This document shows, in pieces, positions 17,509-27,282 of a stretch of 64,000 nucleotides of DNA (the first letter of the stretch is position 1; each line of letters opens with the position of its first letter). Below the pieces are notes generated by a model. It saw nothing but the letters and a program-made list of their open reading frames with translations, ran no database searches and was not told where the DNA came from. Made by a program: the position numbers and the translations under genes. The stretch comes from Streptomyces atriruber (GTDB taxonomy: Bacteria; Actinomycetota; Actinomycetes; Streptomycetales; Streptomycetaceae). The DNA lies in contig NZ_LIPN01000031.1 in the NCBI RefSeq assembly GCF_001418325.1, positions 1 to 64,000 on the forward strand. The letters are read 5' to 3'.

Positions 17509-18978
17509 ATGACGCAGGAGGCGCACGTGACGCAGGGACCGCTCACCACGGAGGCCGGCGCGCCGGTCGCCGACAACCAGAACAGCGAGACCGCTGGTGC
17601 CGGCGGTCCGGTCCTGGTGCAGGACCAGGCGCTGCTGGAGAAGCTCGCCCACTTCAACCGCGAGCGGATCCCGGAGCGGATCGTCCACGCGCGCGGCGCC
17701 GGTGCGTACGGTACCTTCACCCTCACCCGGGACGTCTCGCAGTGGACGCGGGCCAAGTTCCTCTCCGAGGTCGGCAAGCAGACCGAGACGTTCCTGCGCT
17801 TCTCCACCGTGGCCGGCAACCTCGGCTCGGCCGACGCCGTGCGCGACCCGCGCGGCTTCGCGCTGAAGTTCTACACGGAGGAGGGGAACTACGACCTGGT
17901 CGGGAACAACACCCCCGTCTTCTTCATCAAGGACGCCATCAAGTTCCCCGACTTCATCCACACGCAGAAGCGCGACCCGTACACCGGCTCGCAGGAAGCC
18001 GACAACGTGTGGGACTTCTGGGGTCTGAGCCCCGAGTCCACGCACCAGGTGACCTGGCTCTTCGGTGACCGCGGCATCCCGGCGACGCTGCGGCACATGA
18101 ACGGGTACGGCTCGCACACGTACCAGTGGAACAACGAGGCCGGCGAGGTCTTCTGGGTCAAGTACCACTTCAAGACCGACCAGGGCATCAAGAACCTCAC
18201 CCAGGCCGAGGCCGACAAGCTCGCCGGTGAGGACCCCGACTCCCACCAGCGCGACCTGCGCGAGGCCATCGAGCGCGGCGAGTTCCCGTCCTGGACCGTG
18301 CAGGTGCAGATCATGCCGGCGGCCGAGGCGGCCGAGTACCGCTTCAACCCGTTCGACCTCACCAAGGTGTGGCCGCACGAGGACTACCCGCCGATCGAGA
18401 TCGGCAAGCTGGAGCTCAACCGCAACCCGGAGAACATCTTCGCCGAGGTCGAGCAGAGCATCTTCTCGCCCGCGCACTTCGTGCCCGGCATCGGCCCGTC
18501 CCCGGACAAGATGCTCCAGGGCCGCCTCTTCGCCTACGGAGACGCCCACCGCTACCGCGTCGGCATCAACGCCGACCACCTGCCGGTGAACCGCCCGCAC
18601 GCCACCGAGGCGCGCACCAACTCCCGCGACGGCTACCTGTACGACGGCCGCCACAAGGGCGCGAAGAACTACGAGCCGAACAGCTTCGGCGGCCCGTTCC
18701 AGACGGACCGGCCGCTGTGGCAGTCCGTCCCGGTCACGGGCGGCACCGGCAACCATGAGGCGCCCTCGCACGCCGAGGACAGCGACTTCGTGCAGGCGGG
18801 CACCCTCTACCGCCTGATGTCGGAGGACGAGAAGGGCCGCCTGGTCGAGAACCTGGCGGGCTTCATCTCCAAGGTCTCGCGCGACGACATCGCGGAGCGC
18901 GCGATCAACAACTTCCGTCAGGCCGACGGTGACTTCGGCAAGCGGCTGGAGGCCGCGGTCCAGGCCCTGCGCGGCTGA
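17509..18978 (+). CDS. Monofunctional heme catalase
   Basis: A 489-residue clade-3 (small-subunit) catalase that converts hydrogen peroxide to water and oxygen. The active-site segment [18 protein letters not shown] puts the distal His at residue 60, and [14 protein letters not shown] gives the heme-ligand Tyr at residue 343. Length is that of small-subunit catalases, and there is no C-terminal flavodoxin-like domain. The ATG gives [10 protein letters not shown]; a GTG six codons later could also start. It is divergent from a Fur-family gene, which implies peroxide-inducible expression. Transcription stops at a hairpin shared with the CBS gene. In S. coelicolor the similarly arranged vegetative catalase is CatA, but I cannot assign orthology with certainty. 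Confidence 0.93.
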   Translation: MTQEAHVTQGPLTTEAGAPVADNQNSETAGAGGPVLVQDQALLEKLAHFNRERIPERIVHARGAGAYGTFTLTRDVSQWTRAKFLSEVGKQTETFLRFSTVAGNLGSADAVRDPRGFALKFYTEEGNYDLVGNNTPVFFIKDAIKFPDFIHTQKRDPYTGSQEADNVWDFWGLSPESTHQVTWLFGDRGIPATLRHMNGYGSHTYQWNNEAGEVFWVKYHFKTDQGIKNLTQAEADKLAGEDPDSHQRDLREAIERGEFPSWTVQVQIMPAAEAAEYRFNPFDLTKVWPHEDYPPIEIGKLELNRNPENIFAEVEQSIFSPAHFVPGIGPSPDKMLQGRLFAYGDAHRYRVGINADHLPVNRPHATEARTNSRDGYLYDGRHKGAKNYEPNSFGGPFQTDRPLWQSVPVTGGTGNHEAPSHAEDSDFVQAGTLYRLMSEDEKGRLVENLAGFISKVSRDDIAERAINNFRQADGDFGKRLEAAVQALRG

Positions 18979-19001
18979 CCAGCACCACTTGTCGTAGGAG
19001 A

Positions 19002-19037
19002 GCGGCGGGCCGGTTCCCTCTGGGGCCGGCCCGCCGC
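19002..19037. terminator. Convergent hairpin terminator
   Basis: A 12-bp stem (GCGGCGGGCCGG and its complement) with a 12-base loop sits between the convergent catalase and CBS genes, only 65 bases apart. Confidence 0.8.
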
Positions 19038-19043
19038 CGCGTC

Positions 19044-19448
19044 TCACCCCGCCATCGTGGTGACCGCCGCGCGCCGTGCCGGAGCCCAGCAGCGGATGAT
19101 GTCGCGGACGGAGACGATGCCTGCCGGTTCGTCGCGGTCCATGACGACCAGGTGCCGGAAGCCGCCGTGCGCCATGGCGTCGGCGGCGTCCTCCAGCGTC
19201 CAGGCCGGGGTGGCGAAGACGACCTCGGTCGTCGTGTGGGTGCCCGCCGTCTCCAGGTCCGGGTTCTGCCCGAGGCCCAGGGAGTTGAGGATGTCGCGCT
19301 CGGTGAGGATGCCGAGGCCGCAGGTGTCGGGGTCCAGGACGACGGCGGCGCCGACGCGGCGGGCCGCCATCAGCCGGGCCGCCTGCCGAAGGGTGTGGGT
19401 GGGGCCGATGGTGAGGACCACCGAGCTCATGGCGTCGCGGACGAGCAT
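19044..19448 (-). CDS. Stand-alone CBS-domain pair protein
   Basis: A 134-residue protein consisting of a CBS pair: the first begins MLVRDAMSSVVLTIGPTHTLRQAARLMA and ends GILTERDIL, the second ends RHLVVMDRDEPAGIVSVRDII. CBS pairs bind adenosine nucleotides and act as energy sensors; no effector domain is attached. Proteins of this kind are abundant in streptomycetes and their partners are unknown. The upstream 200 bases contain short repeats (TTCACAAG twice) but no clear promoter. It ends at the terminator shared with the catalase gene. Confidence 0.87.
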   Translation of the reverse strand: MLVRDAMSSVVLTIGPTHTLRQAARLMAARRVGAAVVLDPDTCGLGILTERDILNSLGLGQNPDLETAGTHTTTEVVFATPAWTLEDAADAMAHGGFRHLVVMDRDEPAGIVSVRDIIRCWAPARRAAVTTMAG

Positions 19449-19624
19449 GGGCGTGAGCCACCTCCTTGGTGAAACCGAGGCCTCCCGGTGGGCGAAGGAT
19501 TGCCTCCGCTACCTTGCTGGAGAACGGATTCACAAGTTCACAAGTGGGGGGACTCATAGAGTCGCAGCCCTGCAGGGGGCCAGCAAGGGGGCGCGTGCGG
19601 TCAGTTCGGGTCCGGCGCCTTTTT

Positions 19625-19646
19625 GACGGATCTCCGACGGATCTCC
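19625..19646. repeat. Tandem 11-bp repeat
   Basis: Two exact adjacent copies of GACGGATCTCC lie just downstream of hisN in the 220-base gap before the CBS gene. No function is evident. Confidence 0.6.
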
Positions 19647-19669
19647 GCGGGGAGACCGCCGGAAGTGTC

Positions 19670-20470
19670 CTAGTAGCGCTGGTTCAGATAGCCCAGCAGT
19701 TCGTCGTGGAGCAGTCCGTTCGACGCTGCCGCGTTGCCGCTGTGGGGGCCGGGCCTGCCGTCGAGGCCGGTGAAGGAGCCGCCCGCCTCCGCCACCACGA
19801 TCGCCGTCGCCGCCATGTCCCAGAGCGAGAGCTCTGGCTCCGCGCAGATGTCGACCGAGCCCTCGGCGACCATCATGTACGGCCAGAAGTCTCCGTAGCC
19901 CCGCGTGCGCCAGACCGCCCGCGTGAGGTCCAGGAAGCCGTCGAGGCGGCCCTGCTCCTCCCAGCCGGAGAGCGAGGAGTACGCCAGCGAGGCGTCCGAG
20001 AGCCGCGAGACCTTGGAGACCTGCAGCCGCGTCGCCGAGGTGAGGGAACGGCCCGTGTAGGCACCGGCGCCCTTCGCCGCCCACCAGCGGCGGCCGAGCG
20101 CGGGCGCCGAGACGACGCCCACCACCGGCTGGTAGCCGCCCTCGCCCGCCTCGGTCAGGGAGATGAGGGTGGCCCACACCGGGACCCCGCGGACGTAGTT
20201 CTTGGTGCCGTCGATCGGGTCGATCACCCAGCGGCGCGGTCCGGTGCCCTCGACGCCGTACTCCTCGCCGAGGATCGCGTCGCGCGGCCTGGCCCGCTGA
20301 AGGTTGCCACGGATCAGCTCCTCGGCGGCCTTGTCGGCCTCGCTCACCGGCGTCATGTCCGGCTTGGTCTCGACCTTCAGGTCGAGGGCCTTGAACCGGT
20401 CCATGGTCGCGGCGTCGGCGGCGTCCGCGAGGACGTGGGCGAGACGCAGATCATCGTGGTAGTCGGGCAT
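19670..20470 (-). CDS. hisN: Histidinol-phosphatase (inositol-monophosphatase type)
   Basis: A 266-residue metal-dependent phosphatase of the inositol-monophosphatase superfamily. Metal ligands are in LGEEYG (Glu69/Glu70) and [15 protein letters not shown] (Asp84, Asp87), with the closing motif LSLWDMAA near residue 213. I recall that the S. coelicolor orthologue from this neighbourhood (SCO5208) was shown to be the missing histidinol-phosphate phosphatase of histidine biosynthesis, so HisN is the best call; other IMPase substrates are possible. The ATG gives [19 protein letters not shown]; upstream in-frame starts have no ribosome site. No other his gene is nearby. Confidence 0.88.
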   Translation of the reverse strand: MPDYHDDLRLAHVLADAADAATMDRFKALDLKVETKPDMTPVSEADKAAEELIRGNLQRARPRDAILGEEYGVEGTGPRRWVIDPIDGTKNYVRGVPVWATLISLTEAGEGGYQPVVGVVSAPALGRRWWAAKGAGAYTGRSLTSATRLQVSKVSRLSDASLAYSSLSGWEEQGRLDGFLDLTRAVWRTRGYGDFWPYMMVAEGSVDICAEPELSLWDMAATAIVVAEAGGSFTGLDGRPGPHSGNAAASNGLLHDELLGYLNQRY

Positions 20471-20619
20471 GGAAGAACAGTATCGATCTCGATCGACGCG
20501 ATCCACAGCGCCGTGTCGCCCACCCCTCGTTGACATGCTCGACATGCTGCCGGAGCTATTGACAGTGCTGCCGAGCGCGTCAACTCTGGCACGGGAGCCG
20601 CTCTGACCCGGAGGCGACG

Positions 20620-21225
20620 ATGCCTGCAGCACGGGAATCCTTATTGGACGCGGCGTACACGGCGCTCGCACGACGGCCGTGGCCCGGCGTCCGCATGGTC
20701 GATGTGGCGGCCGCCGCCGGGGTGTCCCGGCAGACCCTCTACAACGAGTTCGGCAGCAAGGACGGCCTCGCCCGCGCCCTGCTGCGGCGCGAGACCGACG
20801 GCTATCTGCACGGCGTCGAACGCGCCCTGGCCGAGGAGCGCGAGCCCGCCGACCGGCTGGCCGCCGTGGCCGCGTGGACGGTGGGCTCCGCCCGCACCAA
20901 CGTGCTCGTGCGCGCCGCCCTCACCGGCTGCTGGAGCGAGCGGCTGCCCGCGCCGAGCCGGGCCGCCGGATCCACCTCCTCGGTGCCCGCACAGCGCCGC
21001 GCGGACGCGGGGGTGCCCTCGGCGGGGGAGCTCCTCGCCCTCGTACGGGACCGGACGGTGCTCGCCCTCGGCGGCCGGGGCCGGGTCAGGGACCCCGACC
21101 TCGCCCGCGCCTGCGAGAGCGCCGTCCGCCTAGCCCTGTCCTACGTCGTCGCGCCCGCCGGGAACGGCGACGACCCCGCGGAACTGGTCCGCGGGGCCAT
21201 CGGGCGCTGGGTGGCCGCCAAGTAG
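20620..21225 (+). CDS. TetR-family regulator
   Basis: A 201-residue TetR-type regulator. The helix-turn-helix is at about residues 25-45 ([20 protein letters not shown]), followed by a KDGLARALL helix, and the ligand-binding half is Ala-rich. The ATG follows GGAGGCGACG at suitable spacing. It is divergent from hisN and convergent with the SMR transporter gene 31 bases beyond, so either could be a target but neither arrangement is diagnostic. No clear palindrome was found in the 150-base spacer. The inducer is unknown. Confidence 0.85.
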   Translation: MPAARESLLDAAYTALARRPWPGVRMVDVAAAAGVSRQTLYNEFGSKDGLARALLRRETDGYLHGVERALAEEREPADRLAAVAAWTVGSARTNVLVRAALTGCWSERLPAPSRAAGSTSSVPAQRRADAGVPSAGELLALVRDRTVLALGGRGRVRDPDLARACESAVRLALSYVVAPAGNGDDPAELVRGAIGRWVAAK

Positions 21226-21256
21226 GCGTACGCCCGGAGGCGCACGTCCGGGTGGC

Positions 21257-21580
21257 TCAGTGCGCGGAGCCGGACAGCTGCAGTCCGATCACTCCGACGA
21301 TGACCAAGGAGATCGAGACGAGCTTGAGCGTGGAGACCAGGTCACCGAGGAAGATCATGCCGTAGATGGCGGTGCCCGCCGCTCCGATGCCCGTCCAGAC
21401 CGCGTACGCGGGCCCCACGTCCAGCTTCCGCAGCGCGAGCGTCAGCAGGCCGAAGCTGCCGAGGGCGAAGCAGGCGAACGCGATCGTGGGCCAGAGCCTG
21501 GTGAAGCCGTGCGACAGCTTCAGACAGACCGCGAAGCCGGTCTCGAGGATCCCCGCGACGATGACCAGCAGCCACGCCAT
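21257..21580 (-). CDS. SMR-family transporter, SugE/Gdx-like
   Basis: A 107-residue small multidrug resistance protein with four membrane helices. The essential glutamate is Glu13 (VAGILETGFAVCLKLSHGFTRLWP). Helices 2 to 4 match SugE closely, including LDVGPAYAVWTGIGAAGTAIYG. The SugE/Gdx subgroup exports guanidinium, whereas other SMR proteins export quaternary ammonium compounds. The Trp that usually follows the glutamate by three in Gdx proteins is Phe here, so the exact substrate is uncertain. I looked for a guanidine riboswitch upstream and found none. The ATG follows GGGAGGCAAGGAC. It lies 111 bases upstream of nothing else on its strand but after rsgA's end. Confidence 0.88.
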   Translation of the reverse strand: MAWLLVIVAGILETGFAVCLKLSHGFTRLWPTIAFACFALGSFGLLTLALRKLDVGPAYAVWTGIGAAGTAIYGMIFLGDLVSTLKLVSISLVIVGVIGLQLSGSAH

Positions 21581-21691
21581 GTCCTTGCCTCCCGTACTCG
21601 CCCACGTCCCGAGGCCGCTTCGTCTGGCTTGAATCCGGCTTGGTGCGATTATGCATTTACCTTTGCCGTCGCGGCGCAAACAACGAAGAGG

Positions 21692-22702
21692 TCAGTCGCC
21701 CTCGCGTCGCTCCCGCGTTGCCAGCAGCCTGCGCAGCGAGTACAGGCGGGACGGATCCGCGTGCCCGTCGGCCACCCAGGCGTCCAGCGCACAGTCCTTC
21801 TCGTCGTGGCTGCAGCCGCGCGGGCACTCGACCGTCCCCGGCTCCAGGTCGGGGAAGGCGAGGATGACGCGGGACGGATCCACGTGGTTGAGGCCGAACG
21901 AACGAACGCCGGGAGTGTCGATCACCCAGCCCTCGGAGCCCTCCAGGGGGAGCGCGAGGGCGGAGGTGGTGGTGTGCCTGCCGCGTCCCGTGACCGCGTT
22001 GACGTGCCCGGTCGTACGCCGCCGCTCCTCCGGGACCAGCGCGTTGACCAGCGTCGTCTTGCCGACCCCGGAGTGCCCGACGAAGGCGGTGACCTTGCCG
22101 TCGAGCAGTTCGTGGACGCGCGCGAGCTCGGCGCCGTCGGTGAATTCCTCGCGGCTGGTGACGACATAGGGGATGTCGAGTGAGGCGTACGTCTCCAGGA
22201 GCTTGTCGGCGGAGGCCAGGTCCGACTTGGTGAGTACGAGGATCGGCTCCAGACCGCCGTCGTACGCCGCCACGACGCACCGGTCGATCAGCCGCGGGCG
22301 CGGCTCGGGGTCGGCGAGGGCGGTGACGATGGCCAGCTGGTCGGCGTTGGCGACGACCACCCGCTCGTACGGGTCGTCGTCGTCGGCGGTGCGCCGCAGG
22401 ACGGAGGTGCGCTCCGAGATCCGCACGATGCGCGCGAGTGTGTCCTTCTTGCCGGACAGATCCCCGACGACCGCGACCCTGTCGCCCACCACGGCGGCCT
22501 TGCGGCCCAGCTCGCGGGCCTTCATCGCCATCACGATCCGGTCGTCGACCAGGACCGTGAGCCGGCCCCGGTCGACGGTGAGGACCATGCCCTCGGCCGC
22601 GTCCTCGTGCTTGGGCCTGATGTGGGTGCGGGGGCGGTTGCCCTTGCGGTTGGGGCGGACGCGGATGTCGTCCTCGTCGGGGTTCTTGCCGTAGCGGCGC
22701 AT
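21692..22702 (-). CDS. rsgA: Ribosome small-subunit-dependent GTPase RsgA
   Basis: A 336-residue circularly permuted GTPase that assists late 30S subunit maturation. The permuted motif order is visible: G4 TKSD at 158-161 precedes G1 GHSGVGKT at 209-216, and G3 DTPG is at 262-265. An OB fold precedes the GTPase (about 35-105) and the C-terminal zinc site is Cys293, Cys297, His299 and Cys304. The N-terminal 35 residues are basic. The ATG lies 17 bases after the stop of aroA, so the two genes form an operon, a linkage that is common in actinobacteria. Confidence 0.95.
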   Translation of the reverse strand: MRRYGKNPDEDDIRVRPNRKGNRPRTHIRPKHEDAAEGMVLTVDRGRLTVLVDDRIVMAMKARELGRKAAVVGDRVAVVGDLSGKKDTLARIVRISERTSVLRRTADDDDPYERVVVANADQLAIVTALADPEPRPRLIDRCVVAAYDGGLEPILVLTKSDLASADKLLETYASLDIPYVVTSREEFTDGAELARVHELLDGKVTAFVGHSGVGKTTLVNALVPEERRRTTGHVNAVTGRGRHTTTSALALPLEGSEGWVIDTPGVRSFGLNHVDPSRVILAFPDLEPGTVECPRGCSHDEKDCALDAWVADGHADPSRLYSLRRLLATRERREGD

Positions 22703-22719
22703 GGTTCTCGATCCGCCCG

Positions 22720-24066
22720 TCAGTTCCCGAGCATTCCGGTCCAGAGCTCGGGGAAGTCCGGGAGCGTCTTCGCCGTCGTCGCGACGTTCTCGATCTGCAC
22801 GCCGTCCACCGCGAGGCCGATGATCGCGCCCGCGGTCGCCATGCGGTGGTCGTCGTACGTGTGGAAGATGCCGCCGTGCAGCCTGCGGGGCCGGATGTGC
22901 AGGCCGTCCGCGGTCTCGGTGACGTCACCGCCCAGCTCGTTGATCTCCTTGGTGAGCGCGGCGAGCCGGTCCGTCTCGTGCAGGCGCAGATGGGCCACGC
23001 CGCGCAGCGTCGAGGGGGAGTCGGCGAGGGCCGCGACCGCCGCGATGCCGGGGGTGAGCTCGCCGACCTCGCTCAGGTCCACGTCGATGCCGTGGACCGA
23101 GCCCGAGCCGGTGAACACCAGGCCCTGCTCGGTCAGCTCGCAGGAGCCGCCCATCTCGGTGAAGATCTCGCGCAGCGCGTCGCCGGGCTGCGTGGTGTGC
23201 GCGGGCCAGTCGGGGATCGTGACCGTGCCGCCCGTGATCAGGGCGGCGGCGAGGAACGGCTGGGCGTTCGACAGGTCGGGCTCGACGGTCAGATCACGGC
23301 CGAGCAGGGCGCCGGGGGCGACCCGCCACACGTTCGGCTCGCCGCCCGCCTCGGGGGTGTCCACCTGGGCGCCGACCGAGCGCAGCATGTCGACGGTCAT
23401 CCGGATGTGCGGCATGGACGGCAGGGGGCCGCCCACGTGCCGGACCTCCACGCCCTGGTTGAAGCCCGGACCCGAGAGCAGCAGGGCGCTCACGAACTGG
23501 GAGGACGACGAGGCGTCGATCTCGACCCGGCCGCCCTCCAGGGCGCCGCAGCCGTGCACGGTCAGCGGCAGCGCGCCGGGGCTGCCGTGGGTGTCGTCGA
23601 TGCGGGCGCCGAGCACGCGCAGCGCGTCGATGACGCCGTGCAGGGGGCGCTCGTACGAACGGGGGTCGCCGTCGAAGTGGATGGGGCCGTCGGCGAGGGC
23701 GGCGACCGGCGGCAGGAAGCGCATGACCGTGCCGGCGTTGCCGACGTCGACCGTGGCCGGGCCGTGCAGGCCCGAGGGGATCACGCGCCACGCCTCGCCG
23801 GTGCCGTTCCCACCGCCAGCGACGGAGGAGCTGGACGACACGGTCTCCTCGATGCCGACGCCCATCGCGCGCAGGGCGCCCGCCATCAGCAGCGTGTCAC
23901 GGGAGCGCAGCGGGCGGCGCAGCCAGCCGGGCTCGGCGGCCAGCGCGGCCAGGACCAGCGCCCGGTTGGTGACCGATTTCGAACCGGGGACGTGGACCGT
24001 CGCGGTGACGGCTCCGCTTGCGTGCGGGGCGGGCCAGAGGGCGGTGTGCGCCGGGGTTTCGGTCAT
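22720..24066 (-). CDS. aroA: 3-phosphoshikimate 1-carboxyvinyltransferase (EPSP synthase)
   Basis: A 448-residue enzyme that transfers the enolpyruvyl group of PEP to shikimate 3-phosphate, step six of the shikimate pathway. Substrate-binding motifs are [19 protein letters not shown] near residue 27 and [12 protein letters not shown] near 113, and the catalytic loop [13 protein letters not shown] lies near 370. A short insertion ([15 protein letters not shown]) sits after the first domain crossing. The GNAGT-x-x-R motif is of the glyphosate-sensitive type. It is complete with an ATG start, is followed by rsgA after 17 bases, and has a 32-base gap to the M50 protease gene upstream-side neighbour's stop. 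Confidence 0.95.
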   Translation of the reverse strand: MTETPAHTALWPAPHASGAVTATVHVPGSKSVTNRALVLAALAAEPGWLRRPLRSRDTLLMAGALRAMGVGIEETVSSSSSVAGGGNGTGEAWRVIPSGLHGPATVDVGNAGTVMRFLPPVAALADGPIHFDGDPRSYERPLHGVIDALRVLGARIDDTHGSPGALPLTVHGCGALEGGRVEIDASSSSQFVSALLLSGPGFNQGVEVRHVGGPLPSMPHIRMTVDMLRSVGAQVDTPEAGGEPNVWRVAPGALLGRDLTVEPDLSNAQPFLAAALITGGTVTIPDWPAHTTQPGDALREIFTEMGGSCELTEQGLVFTGSGSVHGIDVDLSEVGELTPGIAAVAALADSPSTLRGVAHLRLHETDRLAALTKEINELGGDVTETADGLHIRPRRLHGGIFHTYDDHRMATAGAIIGLAVDGVQIENVATTAKTLPDFPELWTGMLGN

Positions 24067-24098
24067 GCCCTCACTTTAGTGGCTGGCAGGGACGCCGC

Positions 24099-24833
24099 TC
24101 AGACGTCGAGGAGCCAGCGGGCCCCTCCCATCAGGGAACAGAGCGAGACGGCGTGAAAGAGGAAGAGCCACATGCCCGCCGGGACGTGCGTGAGCCGCGA
24201 GAGCTGGTCCGCGTCCGAGTCGCCCGCGCCCCCGCGCCTGCGCTTGGACTGCAGCTCGAAGGCGGGACGTACGCCTCCCAGGAGCAGGAACCACACCACC
24301 GCGTACGCGAACGCCGCCTGCACATCGGTGTCGGCGAGCCAGGAGACGACCAGGAACGTGCCGCCGGTGAGGATCACCGTCAGGGCGCCGTACGCGTTGC
24401 GGATCATCACCAGCATCACTACGAGCAGGGCGGTCGCGATCCACAGGAACGCCGTGATGCGCCCCGAGGCGAGCAGCGCCGCGCCGCCGAGGCCCAGGAG
24501 CGGGGGCGCGGTGTAGCCCGCGGCCGCGGTGAGGATCATGCCGAGCCCGGTGGGCTTGCCGCGCGAGACGGTCAGGCCCGAGGTGTCCGAGTGCAGCCGG
24601 ATGCCGTCGAGGCGGCGCCCGGTGAGCAGGGCGACCAGGCCGTGGCCGCCCTCGTGCGCGATGGTGATGGCGTTGCGGGCGAGGCGCCATATGTTGTGCG
24701 GGACGACGACCGCCAGCGCGACGACGCCCGCCGCGATCACCAGCCACTGCTCGGGCGCGGCCTGCGTGCCGAAGACGCGGTCCCAGAGGTCGGTCAGGCT
24801 GGCGTTGGCGGTGCTTTCCATTCCGTGGGCCAT
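24099..24833 (-). CDS. M50-family membrane metalloprotease
   Basis: A 244-residue integral-membrane protein with about six helices. The zinc motif HEGGH (His60, Glu61, His64) lies at the start of the second helix (ARNAITIAHEGGHGLVALLTG). The compact, PDZ-less build resembles the SpoIVFB-like or DUF-type M50B peptidases. A second motif corresponding to the distal Asp ligand is not clear to me, so proteolytic activity should not be taken for granted. Two ATG codons (24833 and 24821) are possible starts. It is divergent from the SRAP gene with only 49 bases between them. Confidence 0.82.
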   Translation of the reverse strand: MAHGMESTANASLTDLWDRVFGTQAAPEQWLVIAAGVVALAVVVPHNIWRLARNAITIAHEGGHGLVALLTGRRLDGIRLHSDTSGLTVSRGKPTGLGMILTAAAGYTAPPLLGLGGAALLASGRITAFLWIATALLVVMLVMIRNAYGALTVILTGGTFLVVSWLADTDVQAAFAYAVVWFLLLGGVRPAFELQSKRRRGGAGDSDADQLSRLTHVPAGMWLFLFHAVSLCSLMGGARWLLDV

Positions 24834-24882
24834 TGTCTGGACCGGCTCCTCTGGTTGTACGGGGTCTGGCAGTCTGGCACGT

Positions 24883-25698
24883 ATGTGCGGACGGTATGCA
24901 TCCAGTCGTGGGCCCGAGGACCTTGCGGGAGTCTTCGAGATCGAGAAGTGGGATTCCGCGGAGGCCTTGGCTCCCGATTTCAACGTGGCGCCGACGAAAG
25001 AGGTCTACGCGGTCCTCGACCGTCCCCTGAAAGACGCCGAGGACCGGTCTCCGGTTCGCCAGCTGCGCACGCTGAAGTGGGGACTCGTGCCCTCCTGGGC
25101 CAAGACGCCCGAGGGCGGCGCGCGGATGATCAACGCCCGCGCGGAGACCGTCCACGAGAAGCCCGCCTACCGCCGCGCCTTCACCTCCCGCCGCTGTGTC
25201 ATCCCGGCCGACGGCTATTACGAGTGGGTGACCGCCCCCGAGGAGCGGCAGCTGGAGGTCGAGGGCAAGAAGAAGCGGCCGCGCAAGCAGCCCTACTTCG
25301 TGACGCCCGCCGACGGCTCGGTCTTCGCCATGGCGGGGCTCTACGAATTCTGGCGGGACAAGACCCTGCCCGACGAGCACCCCCTCGCCTGGTGGGTGAC
25401 GTGCACGGTGATCACCACGGAGGCGGAGACCACGCCCCTCGCGGTCGCCCCCGACGAGGGCCCCGGCACGCTCGCGGAGATCCACCCGCGCATGCCGCTC
25501 ATGCTGACGCAGGACCGCTGGGACGCCTGGCTCGACCCGTCCCGCACCGACGTCGAGGACCTGCGCGGCCTCCTGGAGCCGCCGCCGCACGGACTGATGC
25601 GGGCCTACCCGGTGTCCACCGCCGTCAGCAACGTGCGCAACAACGGCCCGGAGCTCCTGAAGGAGCTGGAGGGTCCCGAAGAAGGCACGCTCTTCTGA
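24883..25698 (+). CDS. SRAP-domain DNA-protein crosslink protein (YedK/HMCES family)
   Basis: A 271-residue SOS-response-associated peptidase-like protein. Cys2, exposed after removal of Met1 (MCGRYAS), forms the covalent thiazolidine link to abasic sites in single-stranded DNA in characterised members. Other conserved residues are Asn34 in FNVAPT, Asn84 in MINARAET, Glu114 in GYYEW and the His in AEIHPRMP. An extra Lys/Arg-rich loop (EGKKKRPRKQ) sits after GYYEW. The ATG is fixed by the required Cys2. It is divergent from the M50 gene and 12 bases upstream of an alpha/beta hydrolase gene, so these two may be co-transcribed. Confidence 0.93.
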   Translation: MCGRYASSRGPEDLAGVFEIEKWDSAEALAPDFNVAPTKEVYAVLDRPLKDAEDRSPVRQLRTLKWGLVPSWAKTPEGGARMINARAETVHEKPAYRRAFTSRRCVIPADGYYEWVTAPEERQLEVEGKKKRPRKQPYFVTPADGSVFAMAGLYEFWRDKTLPDEHPLAWWVTCTVITTEAETTPLAVAPDEGPGTLAEIHPRMPLMLTQDRWDAWLDPSRTDVEDLRGLLEPPPHGLMRAYPVSTAVSNVRNNGPELLKELEGPEEGTLF

Positions 25699-25710
25699 CA
25701 CCCTGCTCGG

Positions 25711-26367
25711 ATGACCAAGAGCGCCGTGACCAAGAGCGAGATCGTCGAGACGGACGCCGGTGAGGCGCGGATCACCTGGCACCCGGCCCCCGGCGGCAGC
25801 GCCCGCCTGCTGCTCGCCGTCAGCCACGGCGCCGGTGGCGGCATCGAGGCCCGCGACCTCCGGGCCATCGCCGCCGAGCTGCCCGCGCACGGCGTGAGCG
25901 TCGCCCTCGTGGAGCAGCCCTGGCGCGTCGCGGGCAAGAAGCTCGCGCCCGCGCCGAAGACGCTGGACACCGGGTGGCGCGGCATCTGGCCCGCGCTGGA
26001 GAAGAAGGGGCTCCCGGTGATCTCGGGCGGCCGCAGCGCGGGCGCCCGCGTCGCCTGCCGCACGGCCACCGAGCTGGGCGCCGCCGCCGTGCTCGCCCTC
26101 AGCTTTCCGCTGCACCCGCCCGGCAAGCCCGAGAAGTCCCGCGCCGACGAGCTGCTCGGGGCGGGCGTGCCCACCCTCGTCGTGCAGGGCGGCAACGACC
26201 CCTTCGGGAAGCCCGCCGAGTTCCCCGAGGGGGCGTACGACCTGGTGGAGATCCCGTTCGGCGACCACGGGTTCGCCGTGCCCAAGCGCGCGGACATCGG
26301 GCAGGACGAGGCAGTGAAGCGCATCACGGACGGGGTCGCCCGGTGGACGGGAATGTTGGGCGGGTGA
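25711..26367 (+). CDS. Alpha/beta hydrolase (KANL3/Tex30-like)
   Basis: A 218-residue single-domain alpha/beta hydrolase. The oxyanion segment is AVSHGAGGGIEARDL near residue 36, the nucleophile elbow is SGGRSAGARVA near 107, and a C-terminal acid and His pair is seen as GGNDPFGKP and GDHGFAVPK. The family includes dienelactone-hydrolase-like and Tex30/KANL3 proteins of unknown substrate. It starts 12 bases after the SRAP stop; a GTG nearby is also possible. Its final codons overlap a SigR-type promoter that reads into sigR, so transcription from here may also pass into sigR. Confidence 0.82.
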   Translation: MTKSAVTKSEIVETDAGEARITWHPAPGGSARLLLAVSHGAGGGIEARDLRAIAAELPAHGVSVALVEQPWRVAGKKLAPAPKTLDTGWRGIWPALEKKGLPVISGGRSAGARVACRTATELGAAAVLALSFPLHPPGKPEKSRADELLGAGVPTLVVQGGNDPFGKPAEFPEGAYDLVEIPFGDHGFAVPKRADIGQDEAVKRITDGVARWTGMLGG

Positions 26368-26375
26368 CGTCTGTT
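26349..26375 (+). promoter_or_regulatory. SigR-type promoter of sigR
   Basis: GGGAAT (26349-26354) and GTT (26373-26375) are separated by exactly 18 bases, the consensus recognised by SigR itself. It overlaps the end of the hydrolase gene and lies 59 bases before the upstream ATG of sigR, so it would make the transcript for the long isoform in an autoregulatory loop, as described for S. coelicolor. Confidence 0.8.
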
Positions 26376-26598
26376 GTGGCGGACAGACGGTAAACGCCGT
26401 CGGTAGCTGTTCGTACGAGAGGGAGTCCGCCGCATGGGTTCGACCATCTGCCCGAACCGCTCCAGCGCCTCTGACCTGGAGTGGACGGTGCTGAGCGCAC
26501 CCAAAACCGCATCTATTCGGGCGGCGCGGGGTACGGGTCGTCGTCTATCCTCCGATTCGAGTGGGGCTGCTTTCGGCCTCACCACGTCGTTGGAGGAG

Positions 26599-27282
26599 GT
26601 GGGTCCGGTCACTGGGACCGACGCAGGGACCGAGCACGGTCAGGCGGAGCAGCCCCGAGAGAGTTCGGAGAAGTCCGAGACGGCCGCGGAGCGCACGGCC
26701 CGCTTCGAGCGGGACGCGCTGACGTTCCTCGACCAGATGTACTCGGCGGCGCTGCGCATGACGCGCAACCCGGCGGACGCGGAGGACCTGGTGCAGGAGA
26801 CCTACGCGAAGGCGTACGCGTCGTTCCACCAGTTCCGCGAGGGCACCAACCTCAAGGCCTGGCTGTACCGCATCCTCACGAACACGTTCATCAACTCGTA
26901 CCGCAAGAAGCAGCGCGAGCCCCAGCGCAGTGCCGCCGAGGAGATCGAGGACTGGCAGCTGGCGCGTGCCGAGTCGCACATGTCCACCGGTCTGCGCTCG
27001 GCCGAGTCGCAGGCGCTGGACCACCTGCCCGACACGGATGTGAAGCGGGCGCTGCAGGCGATCCCCGAGGAATTCCGCATCGCCGTCTATTTGGCGGACG
27101 TAGAGGGCTTTGCGTACAAGGAGATCGCGGACATTATGGGGACACCCATCGGTACGGTGATGTCCCGACTGCACCGGGGCCGTCGCCAACTGCGCGGCAT
27201 GCTGGAGGACTACGCCCGTGAGCGCGGGCTCGTCCCGGCGGGTGCCGGGGAGTCGAACGGAACGAAAGGCTCGGGCTCATGA
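26599..27282 (+). CDS. sigR: ECF sigma factor SigR (thiol-oxidative stress)
   Basis: RNA polymerase sigma factor that switches on the disulfide-stress regulon when RsrA releases it. From this GTG the product is 227 residues, the length known for S. coelicolor SigR. Region 2 runs from about residue 35 ([28 protein letters not shown] split over helices) and region 4 ends in the recognition helix around [16 protein letters not shown]. An in-frame ATG at 26434 with GAGGGAG upstream adds exactly 55 residues, corresponding to the unstable isoform reported in S. coelicolor. GGAGGAG abuts this GTG, an unusually short spacing. The stop overlaps rsrA as ATGA. Confidence 0.95.
   Translation: MGPVTGTDAGTEHGQAEQPRESSEKSETAAERTARFERDALTFLDQMYSAALRMTRNPADAEDLVQETYAKAYASFHQFREGTNLKAWLYRILTNTFINSYRKKQREPQRSAAEEIEDWQLARAESHMSTGLRSAESQALDHLPDTDVKRALQAIPEEFRIAVYLADVEGFAYKEIADIMGTPIGTVMSRLHRGRRQLRGMLEDYARERGLVPAGAGESNGTKGSGS

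Noticed and set aside
21581-21700. Possible guanidine riboswitch before the SugE/Gdx-like gene
   Set aside because: I looked for the conserved elements of the guanidine-I aptamer and for paired ACGR-loop hairpins of the guanidine-II type; neither is present.
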